Shown piece after piece: positions 11,070 through 23,734 of a stretch of DNA of 64,000 nucleotides; the first letter of the stretch is position 1, and each line of letters starts with the position of its first letter. The translations under genes were made by a program, and so were the position numbers. This stretch comes from Branchipolynoe longqiensis (taxonomy: Eukaryota; Annelida; Polychaeta; Phyllodocida; Polynoidae), in contig CM059190.1 in assembly GCA_030323885.1 (NCBI GenBank), positions 80,840,709-80,904,708 on the forward strand, in the 5' to 3' direction. The notes beneath the pieces were generated by a model. The model saw only the letters and a list, made by a program, of their open reading frames with translations, made no database searches and was not told the origin of the DNA.

Positions 11070-11757
11070 GTTGTTTGCGTACTTACGGAACCCCAAGAGA
11101 AATATTGCCTAGTAAAAGTGCACATTCAAGGTACCAGTCACTTACGAATACTAGTCTGGCACATGAAGAGACCAGGACTGCTGGCACCATAAACCAATAT
11201 TCTGCTCAGTCATATATTTCCGTGTTATTCCACGGTGATCGGGCCAGCTCGGCGGCTGTTCGCGGTGGGTTTGCCACCCTGCGCGCAAACCCAAGTCGCC
11301 CAGGCCGCTGTCATCAGCGGTTTGAGCAATCGTAGCGTTACTGGAACTCCGTTAATAATAGTGATATAATGTTTTCATATAGCACACTAGTGAGGAACCA
11401 AGATCATATCACTATCCTGCACTCCGGGGTAGGTAGTATCGATTTTGTTAGTCATCGATTTTCCTGAGCCGAGATTTCAAACCAACGACCTGCAAAGCAG
11501 CACTCTTAAGTCTTACCCATGCGATCACTACTTCCGGTGTTTGCAATCTGTGGCTGAGAGCTCTAGCTTGGATAAGCCTTTGCAGAAGTAGGATCAATAT
11601 GAATGGCTCTATTCAGTACACCATGGCCCAGCCTCAGCCAAACAATATGTCGCGTCTGTAAATGGGGACTTTGGCAACCTCTCTCCTGCGGGAGAGTGGG
11701 TAATGTCTCTCTACTGCCATCTGGCGATTGGGCTGAACAACACAGCTATTCATTCAC
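11070..11757. other. No gene; tRNA-like SINE remnant near 11465-11540
   Basis: On the - strand, 11540-11465 contains a tRNA-like head with a B-box-like GGTTTGAAATC. Otherwise nothing is recognised. Confidence 0.3.
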
Positions 11758-12080
11758 GGGTGGCCGAATCGGTAGAGCGCAGGCTTCCCGTTCCTGGAGA
11801 TCGGGAGTTTGATTCCCGGTCGAGTCAAGCCAATGACTTACAGAATTGCTATTTGTTGTTTCCTAGCCTGGCATTTGACATTAATAGGATAGGGCAAGGA
11901 CTGGTTAGCTCAGTGTCACAATAATATGCCTGACTGGGATATCGGGTCTAGGTCCTGGCGGCCTGATTTCCCGGTGGTGCTGCATTATAAAGTAACCATG
12001 AGTGCACACTATCATAAATCAGTACCCGTCCTGAGATGAGCTTAGATGTTGCTAGGACGTAAAACTCCAACAACCAACCA
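11758..12080 (+). mobile_element. tRNA-derived SINE, type A
   Basis: The head GGTGGCCGAATCGGTAGAGC has an A-box-like start and a B-box-like GGAGTTTGATTCCC. It is followed by a body (TAGGATAGGGCAAGGACTGG, GACTGGGATATCGGGTC, GCTGCATTATAAAG) and a tail CTTAGATGTTGCTAGGACGT, AAAACTCCAACAACCAACC. It is close to the type-A consensus of the window. SINE RNAs are made by RNA polymerase III from the internal boxes and copied by a LINE. Confidence 0.8.
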
Positions 12081-13917
12081 ATTAACACAGTTATTTGTGT
12101 GGGGTGGGGGTTGCTCTGAGAGGGTGGAGGTCGAGTGGATGGTGTAATACCCACCTCACCCTCATCTACTCACACATTACTGGTGGGATAGGTGTGTGTG
12201 TGAGGGGGGTGAGGATGTTGGGGGTGGGAGTGATGACCTGGCCCCTAACCACAGCTTAGATACTCCCAGTTACTCCCGGAGGGCGGGGGAGTGGGCTGGC
12301 AGCAAACAGGGGAAGCACGGCGCTGCCCTCCAGTTTGGATGAGATGCGACATGTGCAGCAACTCCATCCCCTCCCCCCGCAGGCACATACTCCCACACAC
12401 ACATACACACAAACAAACTGTAGCGCACTGCGCACACACCCATGCTAGCACACTTGTAACACAGCAACCGGATGCCACACACCTACTGATTCAACCCACC
12501 AACCTACATCATGGCTCAGTCAACAGAAAGACTATAAATTTAATGCTCATACTCAAAATAATTCAGTGTCTGCAGGGTGCAAGCTCCATAATAAACTCAC
12601 TCCCTCCATATCTGGCTGACTCGTTTTCTGTCCCTGAGAGCAATAATATATATATATATTTATTATTTACGCAGAGGATTTGACACCACAACTATTCCCT
12701 TAACATGATTTAAATAAGGTCATTATTGACCCTTACCGGTGAATATTTTATTTAACCAATTCAGTGATACACATATATATTTCTTTTAATTTATTTAAGC
12801 AGACCATAATTCTCTTTCTATGGCACATATTTGGTGATATATAGATATATATGTATACAAATGTGTCAAAATGAGGATATATATCCAAGGTGGTGATGAA
12901 ATATATGGAATTAATATATGAAATTATTGGTTATATGTAACATATCAGACTTTGTATATAATTATTATCTTATTGTTATTGTTGTGTGGCTGATGTTCAC
13001 TGAGTAGCAAGTGCCGATGGCAACAATGTGTGTGCAGGGCATGAGAGTGTGTGGCTGTCAGTGTGTGAGGGTGTGTGCGCGTATGTGTGTGCCTGCCCAC
13101 CACCCACCTGCCGTGAGAACATGACGGGGTGGAGGGAGGGGGGTGGGGGAGTAAGCCGACAGGCGAGCTAGAGGAAGGTGGCCCAGCTGCTTCCATCCCC
13201 AGCAATGACACATAATGGGTACCCACATACAAATACATCTAGAAATGTACACACATTTAGAGAGATGCACATTTGGGCTAAGTCAACTGTGCTATGGTCC
13301 AAGATTGAATTACTTTCATAGTTAAAGGTAACAAAATAGTAATAGTTTGCACTCCTCTCACCAATTGTATACTTACTACAACAGATATGTATATAATACA
13401 TGTACATATTTATGTGGATATGTCATACATGTACATATTTATGTGGATATGTCGTCGTTATCACCCACAATTAAAGGTAGTGTTAATTTCCCCCCACCCC
13501 ATGTATTAATGGGGATCAAAATAATAAATAATGCACATTTGAGTATATATAAATAAGTATGTGCACTGGGGCGAGGGGGAGATGTTGGTGTCAGTGTCAG
13601 CGTGCGGGGATTGGGAGGTAGGGGGTGTGGGGGTGTGGGGTGGAGCAGGAGAGCAGTGGAGGAAGTACCAAGGTCCCCATCAGGCTGCTTCTGATAACCC
13701 CACTCCCCCGCCCCCTCACACACACATACTGCTCTTATTGATTGTGTGTCAGGGGTGGCCATCACACGTTTTGACCCTCCACACCCACACCCTCCTACTT
13801 GTACCAGTGTAGGATGGGAGAGGAGGATGCCCTCAGGTCCTGTCCGGGAGGGCTGACCAGGGGCTCAGTGACAGACACACAACACACAGTGCACACACTA
13901 TCATTCTCCACAATGCC
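12081..13917. other. Non-coding, GT/G-rich microsatellite-laden stretch
   Basis: Contains GTGTGTG and GGGGTGGGG-type runs (12110-12240, 13020-13150, 13560-13660) and TA runs. Open frames here follow from the biased composition. No gene recognised. Confidence 0.5.
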
Positions 13918-14323
13918 CAGATAAAATATTCATCCCGTACTTGCTGTACACGGGTGAATACCCCTATATATAAACAGTCGAAAAAGCGGGATAATGAAAA
14001 GAGAGCCTAATTTCACAATCTAAGAAGCAACATTTATTCTTTGTAGATGTCTTCATATTTACCCACTACTTTTGAGTTGGAAAATATAATAAAACATATA
14101 CTTTAATTCAATATATAAGTGAAATCGACAGCGTTCTCTGGTCGCCATCTTGTCTTTTTTGCATTCTCTCCCATTTCACCAAATATGTGCCAATATATGT
14201 AGCCATTTGATCATGGAACCACAGTTTCTACTTCATGTTCCATACTAAAGCTATTTTCACCCGTATTTAGACTACATTGTCGTTCACCCGTGTACTACAA
14301 GTATCGGGTGAATCTTGTATCTA
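13918..14323. mobile_element. MITE with TAGATAAA ends, copy 2
   Basis: The ends CAGATAAAATATTCATCCC and CGGGTGAATCTTGTATCTA are inverted repeats. ACAATGCC is duplicated at 13910-13917 and 14325-14332. The interior has CGCCATCTTGTCTTTTTTGC and CATACTAAAGCTATTTTCAC. Confidence 0.75.
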
Positions 14324-14681
14324 GACAATGCCCTGAGGCAGCAATTACCACATATAAGGGGTATTTTGCTAGTACACAATCATCAGATCATTTAGCTTAT
14401 CATATAAATATAAAACCAGCAGATGCTTTCTTTAATGATATGAATAGTATTTGACAGCTGAACAAAACCACCATGATATGAGATGTAATACATACAAATC
14501 CTTCTGTTTTAATTTAAATTCAATCCTTAATTACTCTTAAATGAAACTCCAAATGTAGCTGATAAACACTTAATTGGTGAAGCAGGTTTGTCTCTATATA
14601 GTGATATAAATATTTATTGCCAGTTGAAACAAGTGCACTGGATATAGGTGATAACACATTTTCCTATAGTAAAGGTAGACA

Positions 14682-14935
14682 GGATGGCCGAATGAGTTAG
14701 AGTGTCCGTCTCCCATGTTGGTACATCGTGGGATCATGGGTTTGTGGGTTCGAATCCTAGTCAAGTCAAACCAATGACTTACAAATTGATACTTGCCGGG
14801 TCCTAGCCAGATGCTTGGCACTATTAGGATAGCTCGCCATTATTAGGATAGGGCAAGGTGCAGTGGGATGAGGAAGACCAATCGTCTGCGACTGAAATTC
14901 CCCCCTGCTTCAACAACTAATGTACACAAACAAAA
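14682..14935 (+). mobile_element. tRNA-derived SINE, type B
   Basis: Head GGATGGCCGAATGAGTTAGAG with B-box-like GTGGGTTCGAATCCTAG. The body TAGGATAGGGCAAGG is shared with type A, but the tail is different (GAGGAAGACCAATCGTC, CTGCTTCAACAACTAATGTA). A 20-bp segment around the ATTAGGATAG word is duplicated inside this copy. Confidence 0.75.
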
Positions 14936-15225
14936 GAAAAAAAAGCCTACCAAGTAACATACTGGATTACATCAACGGAACCGATTGAACCAACATACTC
15001 TCAATTCCGGTGTTTCCCCAACCTGCTAATCTAATCTAATCACTCCAGCGAGATGGCAACATCGTGACAGCTAGGCCTCTTGCCATTTTGTTTCTTGCAT
15101 GTATTTGCCTTAACTATTTACTGCCGAACTTGACGCACCTACTCTCGCCAGTCAAAGGTCAAATAGCTTACATGTCATTGGAGTAGTATGCACTGCCTTC
15201 TCCGGCAAGCTCCTGATATTCAATT

Positions 15226-15640
15226 CAATTCAATTCTTTATTTCAAACTCAGGATTATGATAGTTACATAATTTGGTCCATAGTAGGTAGATATAAAAGT
15301 TAATGTGAATAGGATATAAGTAATAGTATGAATACTACCATACTAACCAATATCAACATGTTGGTCTACATACAGTAGTTTGTACCAGTGCCTCCATATG
15401 GCAGATGTAAATCTGAGATCACTCTCTTCTATTTTTACAAGTCCGTGTATTATAGCATTTTCTGAGTCGTCAAGTCTAGTAATAAATTTGAATATTAGAT
15501 TCCTGATAACAGCCTGGAAGGCTGGCACATCAATATTGGCAAACAACTGACTAGCACTGTGATACCTAGGTAGACCGAGTAATAACCTCATAATGTCATT
15601 ATATGCCACATTCAGTTTTCTAATGCTATACATTCTATAG
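15226..15640 (-). mobile_element. LINE 3' end (non-LTR reverse transcriptase C-terminus), 5'-truncated
   Basis: On the - strand, 15633-15343 encodes 96 residues with the pattern RKLNVAYNDIMRLLLGLPRY...SASQLFANIDVPAF...RNLIFKF. This resembles the segment after the palm/thumb of jockey/CR1/L2-clade reverse transcriptases (R-L.VAYNN..R.L.GLPR..SAS..F). The 3' end carries a pentanucleotide tail (AATTG repeats at 15222-15240, read on -), usual for CR1/L2-like elements. No upstream coding part was found, so this is a dead insertion. Confidence 0.6.
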
Positions 15641-16615
15641 TTCCACCAAATCAGAGATTACACAAATAACACATTACCTCGAAGAGGAAGTGCATAGGGA
15701 TGTATCGTTGTATGATGATAGAAAAACCTAGGTGTATTATACTTGTATTTCCTCACAATGCAAAATTCTTCTTAACCATTAGCTTTCGCAGCCATTGTTT
15801 AAGGTTTAAGAAACAATAATTTACCAAATTCATATAAGGACATGGAATGACAGATAATTCCACTCAAGTGTCCCCGACCAGGACCCTTAAGATTGAATTA
15901 GTCAGGTGTTCTGCATTGCACATTGCATACTTGTATTTGTTTTATTTATCTCGAGGATGCAATAATCTGTCTAACACCTGGACCCATTATGTTTATAAAC
16001 AATCACTTTGATGATGTAGCCTACATCTATGTATTCATGTCCTTTCTTAACTTGTTTATCTTGACGCTATTCTTAAACTATCAAAGTGCTTGGATGCTTT
16101 GCTAGTTACGTCTTAAGTTTGAGAGATGCATTTAGTGGTACAGCCAGGAAGGTTACCTCATTGGGGTATGCCAATTAAAAACCCACTCCTCCCATAATTA
16201 TTTTACGGTAAAATACAATTCAATTCAATTAAAAGTAACCACACCACAAACAAGGGACCAAATACAAATTACTCCTGTAAGTGCTGTGTGATGTGTTGCA
16301 AGGAAGTAACACTCCAATGAACAAACAAGGGAACATAATGTCCTCACGGGTGACATTGCTCTCCAGAGCAAGTTTGGGATGGCCCTTTAGTACGCCTCAG
16401 TTCCACCAGTGGGCGCCACCCACAAGCCAGTGGCAGGGCACAGACCGTGCTGTGTGTAGCAGTAACAGCTCAGTGAGAGTCCCACGTAGGTAGACGGTCA
16501 TGCAGAGGCCATAGGTCAGAGGCCATTTACTTTTCTTGTTTTAAATGTGTTTTCCTTAGGCGCTAATTTGACTATTTTATAGTATTTATCATCAACATTG
16601 ATATGAAATATATCA
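15641..16615. other. No feature recognised
   Basis: Mostly AT-rich unique-looking sequence. A second AATTC repeat near 16217-16230 could be another LINE tail. Confidence 0.35.
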
Positions 16616-17045
16616 TCATCATCATGCTGTCAGTCACGATGCGACCAAGACTGCTTTCATTACTTGACTGCTGCTCTCCATTTAGCTCTCTGTCTGGTTG
16701 TACATTTCATGAAAGCTGCCTGCAAAAGTGTTGAAGTGCTGCTAGCTTTTGCACGATACCAGGGGCACTCTCTCGGGGAGCAAATAGAGGTTTCACACCG
16801 GCAAGAACATGTCAAGACAGGCGCAAAACTATTTGTCCCTGCAGTGGCTGGTCGGGAGATGTTGGGAGTTCCATACATCAACCACCCTTAATGCTTCCAC
16901 AGTGACATGGTTTTCTGTTTAGGATTTGCTCCCTTAGCCTTCGGTTCTGTCAAGAACCTGTACCACAAGGCAGTGGTTTACAATTCTGCTAGGCAAGGGC
17001 GTCAAACTCCCTGAGGGATTGCTATACCTGCAATACCTGCATACC
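16616..17045 (-). mobile_element. LINE-derived short element (ATG-tail family), internal deletion
   Basis: Read on -, it matches the complete copy at 63095-63772: a head with GCAGGTATAGCAATCCCTC, a middle, ...CATTTCATGAAAGC inverted, then CGCATCGTGACTGACAGC and an (ATG)n tail. The LINE-coding middle (about 85 codons in the 63-kb copy) is missing. Confidence 0.6.
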
Positions 17046-18230
17046 TGAAATATATACGTGAATCAAAAACAACAGCATGTTATTAACAACCCATACATGG
17101 TGAAGCATCAGTGGGGTATGATTCACAGAGGAGTAGTTATTAGCACGGCCCTTAAAACTTAGCAACTATTCGCTATTATATATATATATATAAAGTGAGT
17201 TTTGCACGAAACAAAACGTGACAGAATAGTTGCCAATAAACTGTTCACTATGAATATGGCCTTTGCTGCCAATATGGCAGTAGCCCATCACCAATCGATT
17301 GTGTCATGCGGAATATGCTGTCAATATTGTCAACAAATATCTGCTAAATATACTTGATGTAGCTGGAATAAGATTTATGTAATCTCTTTCGATACATATT
17401 ATATACCTGCTTGAAATTCTGGCTTAAAGGAACATGAAATGGCCCAATATATTTTGAAATAACATAGATAGATGTTATTTGATACTACTCAGCCAATTTT
17501 TTCTATCCCGAAGTGTCGAATTTCAGCCGATCTTATCTGGAAGATAATGAGGTTGAGGTCCTTGTTGGTAATACCAGTAATGTTAATAATAACAGAGTGA
17601 ACCTTATCTTGTGACGTCATACTGGGACCCACAGGCATTGTTTTTCTCTGTTATCTTCTATAATACCACAGAATCGGTAAACACTTGCAATGCCATGCTA
17701 TCTCCAGAGTCCTTAGTGGGTATTTACACAACTGGGCTAGCTAGAGTACTAATATTAATAGCTTAATTTACTCAGGAACAAAAAGAATGATAGTTTGTTA
17801 TTTTTAACGACGCCTCTAGAGCACATCAATTTTCATCATCGGCTATTTGATTCAAACATATGGTCATTCTGACACATTTCTTTAGAGGAAACCTGCTGCC
17901 GCCACATAGACTACTCTTTCCAATAGGCAGCAAGGGATCTTTAATATGGACTTTCCCACAGGCAGGACTGAACATACCACAGCCTTTGATGAACCAGTTC
18001 AGGACCATTCGGTGGAACGGAAACTAACTCAAACTGCAAATGTGTCCACTGACCAGGATCGATCGGATGACCGACACCTACACAGTTGGATACACTACTG
18101 TCTCAGCTATGTCCTGCTCCCATATTCTCAGGCAACATGGCATTTCTTATTTTGCCGCACTCGAATGATATGTTGATATTAAACCTGTCTAATCAGATAA
18201 CACCAAGTTTTCAACTCCAAATTACTTGAA
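17046..18230. other. No gene recognised
   Basis: Contains a TA run (17174-17192). Otherwise apparently unique sequence with no coding, tRNA-like or inverted-repeat signal that I can defend. Confidence 0.35.
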
Positions 18231-18574
18231 GCTGCATAGTCCGATGAACAAATCAAATTTCCAAACCCCAAACAAATATTTTGATTTGATTCTACACATC
18301 TAACTTAGCTACCGGTGCACTTATTAAACATTTAGCGCCAGCCAGAAGGGAATACTGAGGCAATTTAATAAAACGTGTTACTGAAAAATGCTATGCTGTC
18401 AAAGTTGTGGCATGCTTGACAAAATTGATTATTTATGGTTGCAGTTCAGATATCTGAAAAGGTAGCCTTTTATAAAACATACGTGGAAATAATGTAAGGT
18501 AGATTCTAAGGATCAACTTAATATATTTATCTCGGGAAATAAAAGAAACTCAATACCATCCGGGATATGCAACA
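18231..18574. mobile_element. TTAA-type MITE (GTTGCATAG ends), copy
   Basis: The ends GCTGCATAGTCCGATG and CATCCGGGATATGCAAC are imperfect inverted repeats, flanked by TGAA and TTAA. The interior matches the copy at 44296-44650 in the same orientation. TTAA targets are typical of piggyBac and Kolobok elements. Confidence 0.55.
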
Positions 18575-19099
18575 TTAACTAAGTCATATATGATCCTACA
18601 TATCCAACCTGTATACTGCTGAATTCATAAACTTACAGATTAACTTACACATCTTCTTCTGGCTTATCTAGACCTTAGCTGGCCTCTAAAACCAGGTAAT
18701 AACGACAAAACAAACTACTATTTTACACACATATTAGTGTGGATGAAACCCGGAAGTCATATAATTGTATGTATCTTCTTCAATGTCTATCCAGCCTTCT
18801 CTCAAATGCTTCTAACTTTGGCACTTTGTCTGGAAGATGCTTCCATGGAGCCATCAATAAGACGATCAATGAGGGGTTTCTGATCTCCAGTCTGGGCCTC
18901 TCCTTCAAGGTCCTATACCTCTGGTCTCAAGGTGTTGCTGCGTTCTGCTGTCACCTGTAGTCACTAAAGATTACTCAGCTCTGTCACCTCCTCTCTCTAA
19001 TTACAGTGTGTGCCAGCTATTCCCCTCACCAGCCTAGAATTGAACCTGTATTTCATCATTATCATCATTGTTGCTGTAGTAAGATGTACATGAGCGTTA
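18575..19099. other. No feature recognised
   Basis: A 73-codon open frame (18739-18960) has no recognisable domain and no splice context I trust. Confidence 0.3.
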
Positions 19100-19711
19100 A
19101 GGCTCAGTCACACCTTACTGGATTGGGGTACCGGATAGAAAACGAACACTGTCCATTGAAATATGTCAATGTCTGGAATATATATGGTACCCGTCCGGTG
19201 TGTCCGTTATCTGTCCGGTGGTGTCTGCTGTGTACGGTGGCAAGTTTTGAACATGCACAAAACTTGTACCGGACACCACCGGACTGACGTGTACTGTTGG
19301 TGTCTGGTTTAAGTCCGTTTAGTCCGTTTAGTCCGTTTTGTCCATCTCATATCCGGTACCCATCCATTATGTCTCTGGTTTGCTTCCTGAATAGTCCGTT
19401 GAGAGTGTTGTGGGAATTTGGTCCATCGGTTTTTTGTTTTTTTCCGTCGCGTCCGTTAACAGTCCGGTATGTGTCCGTTTGCTATTTCGTTCTTATCCAG
19501 TGTCATCCGGTTATCGTCCGGTTATCATCCGTTGGCTATTCCTTAATGTACTTCCTTGTCCATTTAGCGTCCACTTTGTCCGGCCCACTGTGACCTGAAA
19601 GTGCAACATTTCGACACATTTCAGTACATTTTGATACCGAACACCACTGGACTAGACAATTCTTTGTCTGTTTGTGTCCGGTACTTAATCCGGTAAGGTG
19701 TGACATACACT
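19100..19711. mobile_element. Word-array Harbinger-type MITE, GTCCGT/GTCCGG family
   Basis: The ends AGGCTCAGTCACACCTTAC and GTAAGGTGTGACATACACT are inverted repeats between TTA at 19097-19099 and 19712-19714. The interior is dominated by GTCCGTT and GTCCGGT on + (for example 19313-19340 and 19446-19550). The palindromic block AAGTTTTGAACATGCACAAA lies about 140 bp from the left end. Confidence 0.7.
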
Positions 19712-19714
19712 TTA

Positions 19715-20051
19715 CCACCATGCAGTGGCTGCAGGGACTACGCCATCTACTGTTGCAGTTATTCTGCATCAGGTGGTGCCACGCTAGCCGGTGGGTGGGT
19801 CCCCGTCTAGACTAACTAACTGCACTGCACCTGCATAGTGAAATGTTATATGTGACCTGGCTGGTCAGGGGGCGGGTCACTTGATCTTGTGACACTGCGG
19901 GGGGCGGAGATGAAGAATATATGGTGAAAGCATACATTCATGTATTCTTCATTATTATGTCAACGCTATTCAACTAGTGAGACCAGCGAGGAACCTCTTG
20001 TATGCGGCCTACTACAATACAGTGAGCAGTTAAGGGGTATTGCGACACCAG
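19715..20051. other. No feature recognised
   Basis: Short unique-looking stretch between two MITEs. Confidence 0.35.
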
Positions 20052-20765
20052 GGGCCAAATGTAAGAGTCAGGGTTAGGGCTCGTAACCCACGCGTCGTGC
20101 AGATTTCCCGGGTTAGCGGCCAAAGTGTCAATGTATGTGCGTGGGTTAGGCTACCGCCTCGAGGGTTAACGTTGCCGTCACTAACTCCCACTTGAGCCAG
20201 GGATAACGTGCAGGTTAGGGACCGATTCAGGCCAAATCTATTCAAGGCGATCATATTTAACAGAATTACATACGCAATAAGTGAAATTTGACCAATTTAA
20301 CCCTAAATTTGAAGCGTTATTAAGGCTACCGCCGCATTGGCGGCGATATTAATCGCCGAACGTAATGTAAACAAATCGCCGCTGCATCGACGTCGCGTTC
20401 CATACTGGCGGCGACAGCGATTTGTTTACTTTACGTTCGTCGATTCGAAAATATAACTAGTAATATCGCTGCCAATGCGGCGGTAGCCTTAATAACGCTT
20501 CGAATTTCGGATTAATTTAATGAAATTTCACGATTTGAGTATGTAATTCTGTTAAATATGGTCGCATTTAATATATTTGAGCCTAATATATGGCTACCAA
20601 CGCAGAGGGATTTCCCAAATCTATAAATAACTGAAACATTAGCTAACCCGCGCGCGCTTTGGACTAATATATCCCCCCTGACACATATATTAACGCCGAC
20701 AATAGATACCCCGCCGACCGCCCTTAACTCCGCAGACGATAAATCGTGCTTCATACATTTAGCCC
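20052..20765. mobile_element. Foldback element with CAG target duplication, copy 1
   Basis: The ends GGGCCAAATGTAAGAG and (inverted) GGGCTAAATGTATGAAG are flanked by CAG at 20049-20051 and 20766-20768. The subterminal parts are rich in GGTTAG/CTAACC words. The centre is a long palindrome: GGCTACCGCCGCATTGGCGG is mirrored by CCAATGCGGCGGTAGCC, extending out to AACAGAATTACATA on both sides. Confidence 0.65.
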
Positions 20766-20786
20766 CAGATATGACTTTACAACCAG

Positions 20787-21501
20787 GGGCCATATGCACC
20801 AATCGGAGTTAGGGCCTTAACCGCGGTTTAGGAAGCTCCACACGGCTAACCGTGGAAAATCTGTATGCACCAGCCAGCGCTAGCCACGGACAGTAACCTA
20901 GACTAAGCTACCCCACGTTCAAATCGGCTTTAACTGCTAGCCGCGCCGGTTAGTGTGCGTTTGTGGGTCTCAATCTATTCAATGCTGTCATATTTAACAG
21001 AATTACGTAAGCCATAAGTGAAATTTGATCAATTTAACACTAAATGTGAAGCGATATTAACGCTGCTGCCATAGCAGCGGCGATATTAATATTTTCGAAT
21101 CGACAAATTTAAAGTAAACAAATCGCCGCCGCCGCAGCGACGTCTATATCCATACTGTCGATGTCAAGTGAAAATGGCCACCACCGTCGCCGCCGAATCG
21201 GCGGGAATTTTTTAAGCCCAAATCTATTAAATGCAGTAATATTTGACAGATTTACACACAGAATAAGTGAAAGTTGGTCAAATTAACCCTAAATGCGAAC
21301 CGATATTAACATTGCCGCCGAATTGGCGGCGTTATTCATATCGTCGACTGGAGGGAATTCCCAAATCTATAAACCCCCCCCGGCTAAGACATTGGTGCAT
21401 ACCACTTTAGATCTTTCGTGGACCCCCTACTACCCAGAGCTAGCTGACCGGAGTTAGCGCCTAGCACCGGTTAACGTTAGCACAACTTGGTGCATACGGC
21501 C
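20787..21501. mobile_element. Foldback element with CAG/CTG target duplication, copy 2
   Basis: The ends GGGCCATATGCACCAA and TTGGTGCATACGGCC are flanked by CAG (20784-20786) and CTG (21502-21504). It has the same architecture and length (715 bp) as copy 1, 21 bp away, with similar palindromic core words (TTGGCGGC, AACAGAATTACGTA). Its right end abuts a LINE fragment, into which it probably inserted. Confidence 0.6.
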
Positions 21502-21660
21502 CTGTCTCCTGTTTTCCCATGTTCTCTATTGCCATCTGGAATTTGCCAAATTCCTGATCTGTCCAATTCCAGAGGTGGTCTTCCCACCTCTTCCTTTGTC
21601 CACATTGTCTTCTTCTTCCCCCTTTAACTTTACCTCGCAAGATGCTATTAGTCAAACCGG
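21502..21660 (-). mobile_element. LINE 3' coding fragment
   Basis: On -, 21655 onward encodes KVKGGRRRQCGQRKRWED...WTDQEFGKFQMAIENMGK. This is the familiar C-terminal KRWEDNI.EWTGLEF...AVENR pattern of non-LTR elements. Only about 50 residues remain. Confidence 0.55.
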
Positions 21661-22081
21661 ATGAAGGGGATAAATGATCATAGCGTTGCTGTTTGTCTTT
21701 CCTGATGATTGCCAGGAGATCTTTGTGTGGTCCAATTGCCCGCTGAATCTTAGCCCAGATCTGCTAGTTGGCAACATGGTCTAGTATGATAGGTTTCGTA
21801 CCTTGCAGTAGCACATCATTTCTATGGTTTCTCGATGGCAACACAGTTACCTGATACATAATGGACGATTTCTAAACCCCCATTCCCCTGATGGAATAAA
21901 TTAATGGTTTGGATTGTAGCTTTTGACTACGCAACTTTGCCGAATCAGATCACATTGAGAATTATGACGTACTCTGTTGTATTTACTTTCTAGCATATTT
22001 CTCACGAATGGCGTGCTCAAAAGATAGTTGAATTGCAAGCAAGTAAATTAATTTCTAAATGCAATATGATTTCGCTACGGT

Positions 22082-22405
22082 CATCATCATCATCATCATG
22101 AAAGCTGCTTGCAAAAGTGTTGAAGTGTTGCTGGCTTTAGCAAGTTATCAGTGGCACTCAAATATAGGTTTCACACTGGCAAGAACATGTCTAGACAGGT
22201 GCAAAACTATTTGTCCCTGCCGTGGCTGGTCGGGAGATGTTGGGAGTTCCATACATCAACTGCCCTTAATGCTGCCACAGTGACATTGTTTTCTGTTTAG
22301 GGTTTGCTCCCTTAGCCTTTGCTCCCTTAGCAGTGGTTTACAACTCTGCAGGGCAGGGGCATCAAACTCCCTGAGGTATTGCAATACCTGCAATCCCTGC
22401 ATACC
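22082..22405 (-). mobile_element. LINE-derived short element (ATG-tail family), copy
   Basis: It starts with (CAT)n on +, then AAAGCTGCTTGCAAAAGTGT, ...AACATGTCTAGACAGGTGC, ...CTGAGGTATTGCAATACCTG. It lacks both the LINE-coding middle and the CGCATCGCGACC segment of the complete 63-kb copy. Confidence 0.6.
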
Positions 22406-22632
22406 TATCTCATATAAAAGCCAGTCATTTTAGCGTCTATTAATGGGGAACCTTCAAAGAGATTATAAGTCGAGTACTATCAGAATTGCAATTGTAGTAT
22501 TCAAATCTAGGTAGATGCTTCAGTTTGGAAATAGTGCGCCTAATAATGCTTATAATTCTATTGTAAAAAGGCTATATAATGCATAAATCCAGGTGCAAAA
22601 ACCGACAAATCCATTTTAGTTGTTATCTCTAA

Positions 22633-23237
22633 TGGGGGTGTCACACTACAACGTTTCTAACCCGCGACCTGTCAGCGTGTAGTGATTTTGGGCGATAATA
22701 AGTGAAACGTCGGAACGCGCTGATGGCGCGTTACGGGGGCGTCGGTAGATTTCGCTACACATCGGTACACTATCTTTGACGTTGACGATCGGCGGAGAAC
22801 GCCGGCGAACGCTAGTAGTCGCCCAAGGTTTTAAGCATGTAAAAAAAAAACCAACGACCGCCAGCGCGCGCAAATATATGGGTAAGGATGTTAGGCGCGC
22901 GTCGCAATGCGTTGGACTCGCCGGAATAACGTTATGGGAACGCTAGGAAGACGGCACGTGCACCGGAGAGTCGTTGCTCACACGTTGCGGCAAACTGGGC
23001 CGTTTTTGTTTTACGCCCTAGCAACATTTAAGGTATATGAAGACGTCGTGCCAAACTTCTTTTTTTTTTTTTTTTTCCCCAACACGTCGACACACGTTGG
23101 CGGCGCGCTACTAACACGCTGCGCCAACGTCCAATTTCCCCATATTTCCCCTAAATCTTTAACGTTTCTCGACGCGCAAGATAGTACTTTCAATGCTGAC
23201 AGGTCGCCGGGAGAAATGTCGTAGTGTGACAGCCCCA
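22633..23237. mobile_element. Word-array Harbinger-type MITE, CGTTGG/GGCGCG family
   Basis: The ends TGGGGGTGTCACACTACAACG and CGTAGTGTGACAGCCCCA (inverted, near-perfect) lie between TAA at 22630-22632 and 23238-23240. The interior words CACACGTTGGCGGCGCGC and ACTAACACGCTGCGCC echo the 5061 copy and the autonomous end at 4904. The block AAGGTTTTAAGCATGT precedes an A10 run at 22841-22850. Confidence 0.7.
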
Positions 23238-23419
23238 TAAGATACAATTTGTTGCTGTGCTTTACAGGTAAATTCTATCAATTTCATATTTGGAAGATGC
23301 GCTATATCGAGGATATCTTGGTTTCTGCGAATAAACAGATTTGATTATCGGAATGAGGGCAGCTTCAGCTCAGCGCACACCTGGTAGTTGTGGTTTACTT
23401 GCGACCCAAATGGTATTGC

Positions 23420-23600
23420 CGTGGGGGGTGATGAAAATGGGAAATATTGCACCTAGAGCAGGACTCGAACCCACATCTCTTTGCATTCCGTGACAGTGTG
23501 CTAACTATTTCATCACCTAGGCTCCCTGATATCACCATACTGCCCACGCCTACCTGTCTATGTGGTTACTTGCCTAAGAGGTCAGTGCAGACTAGTACAC
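23420..23600 (-). mobile_element. tRNA-derived SINE, type D
   Basis: On -, the head reads GGAGCCTAGGTGATGAAATAG, then TTAGCACACTG and a B-box-like GGGTTCGAGTCCTGC. It resembles a tRNA-Gln/Glu-like head. A second copy is at 23735-23930. Confidence 0.55.
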
Positions 23601-23734
23601 TCGTCCCCCTCGAATTGTCATTCTTTTAATGCTTACAATTTCATACATACAGGCAATGCACTAACACATACATACACAGGGTAGGTTCAACAACCACACA
23701 GTGCATAGCTTGTACAGGATCCTGGTCATGGCAC

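Noticed and set aside
16660..16891. Cysteine-rich small proteins on both strands
   Set aside because: They fall wholly inside a LINE-derived repeat and recur wherever that repeat occurs (22059, 32824).
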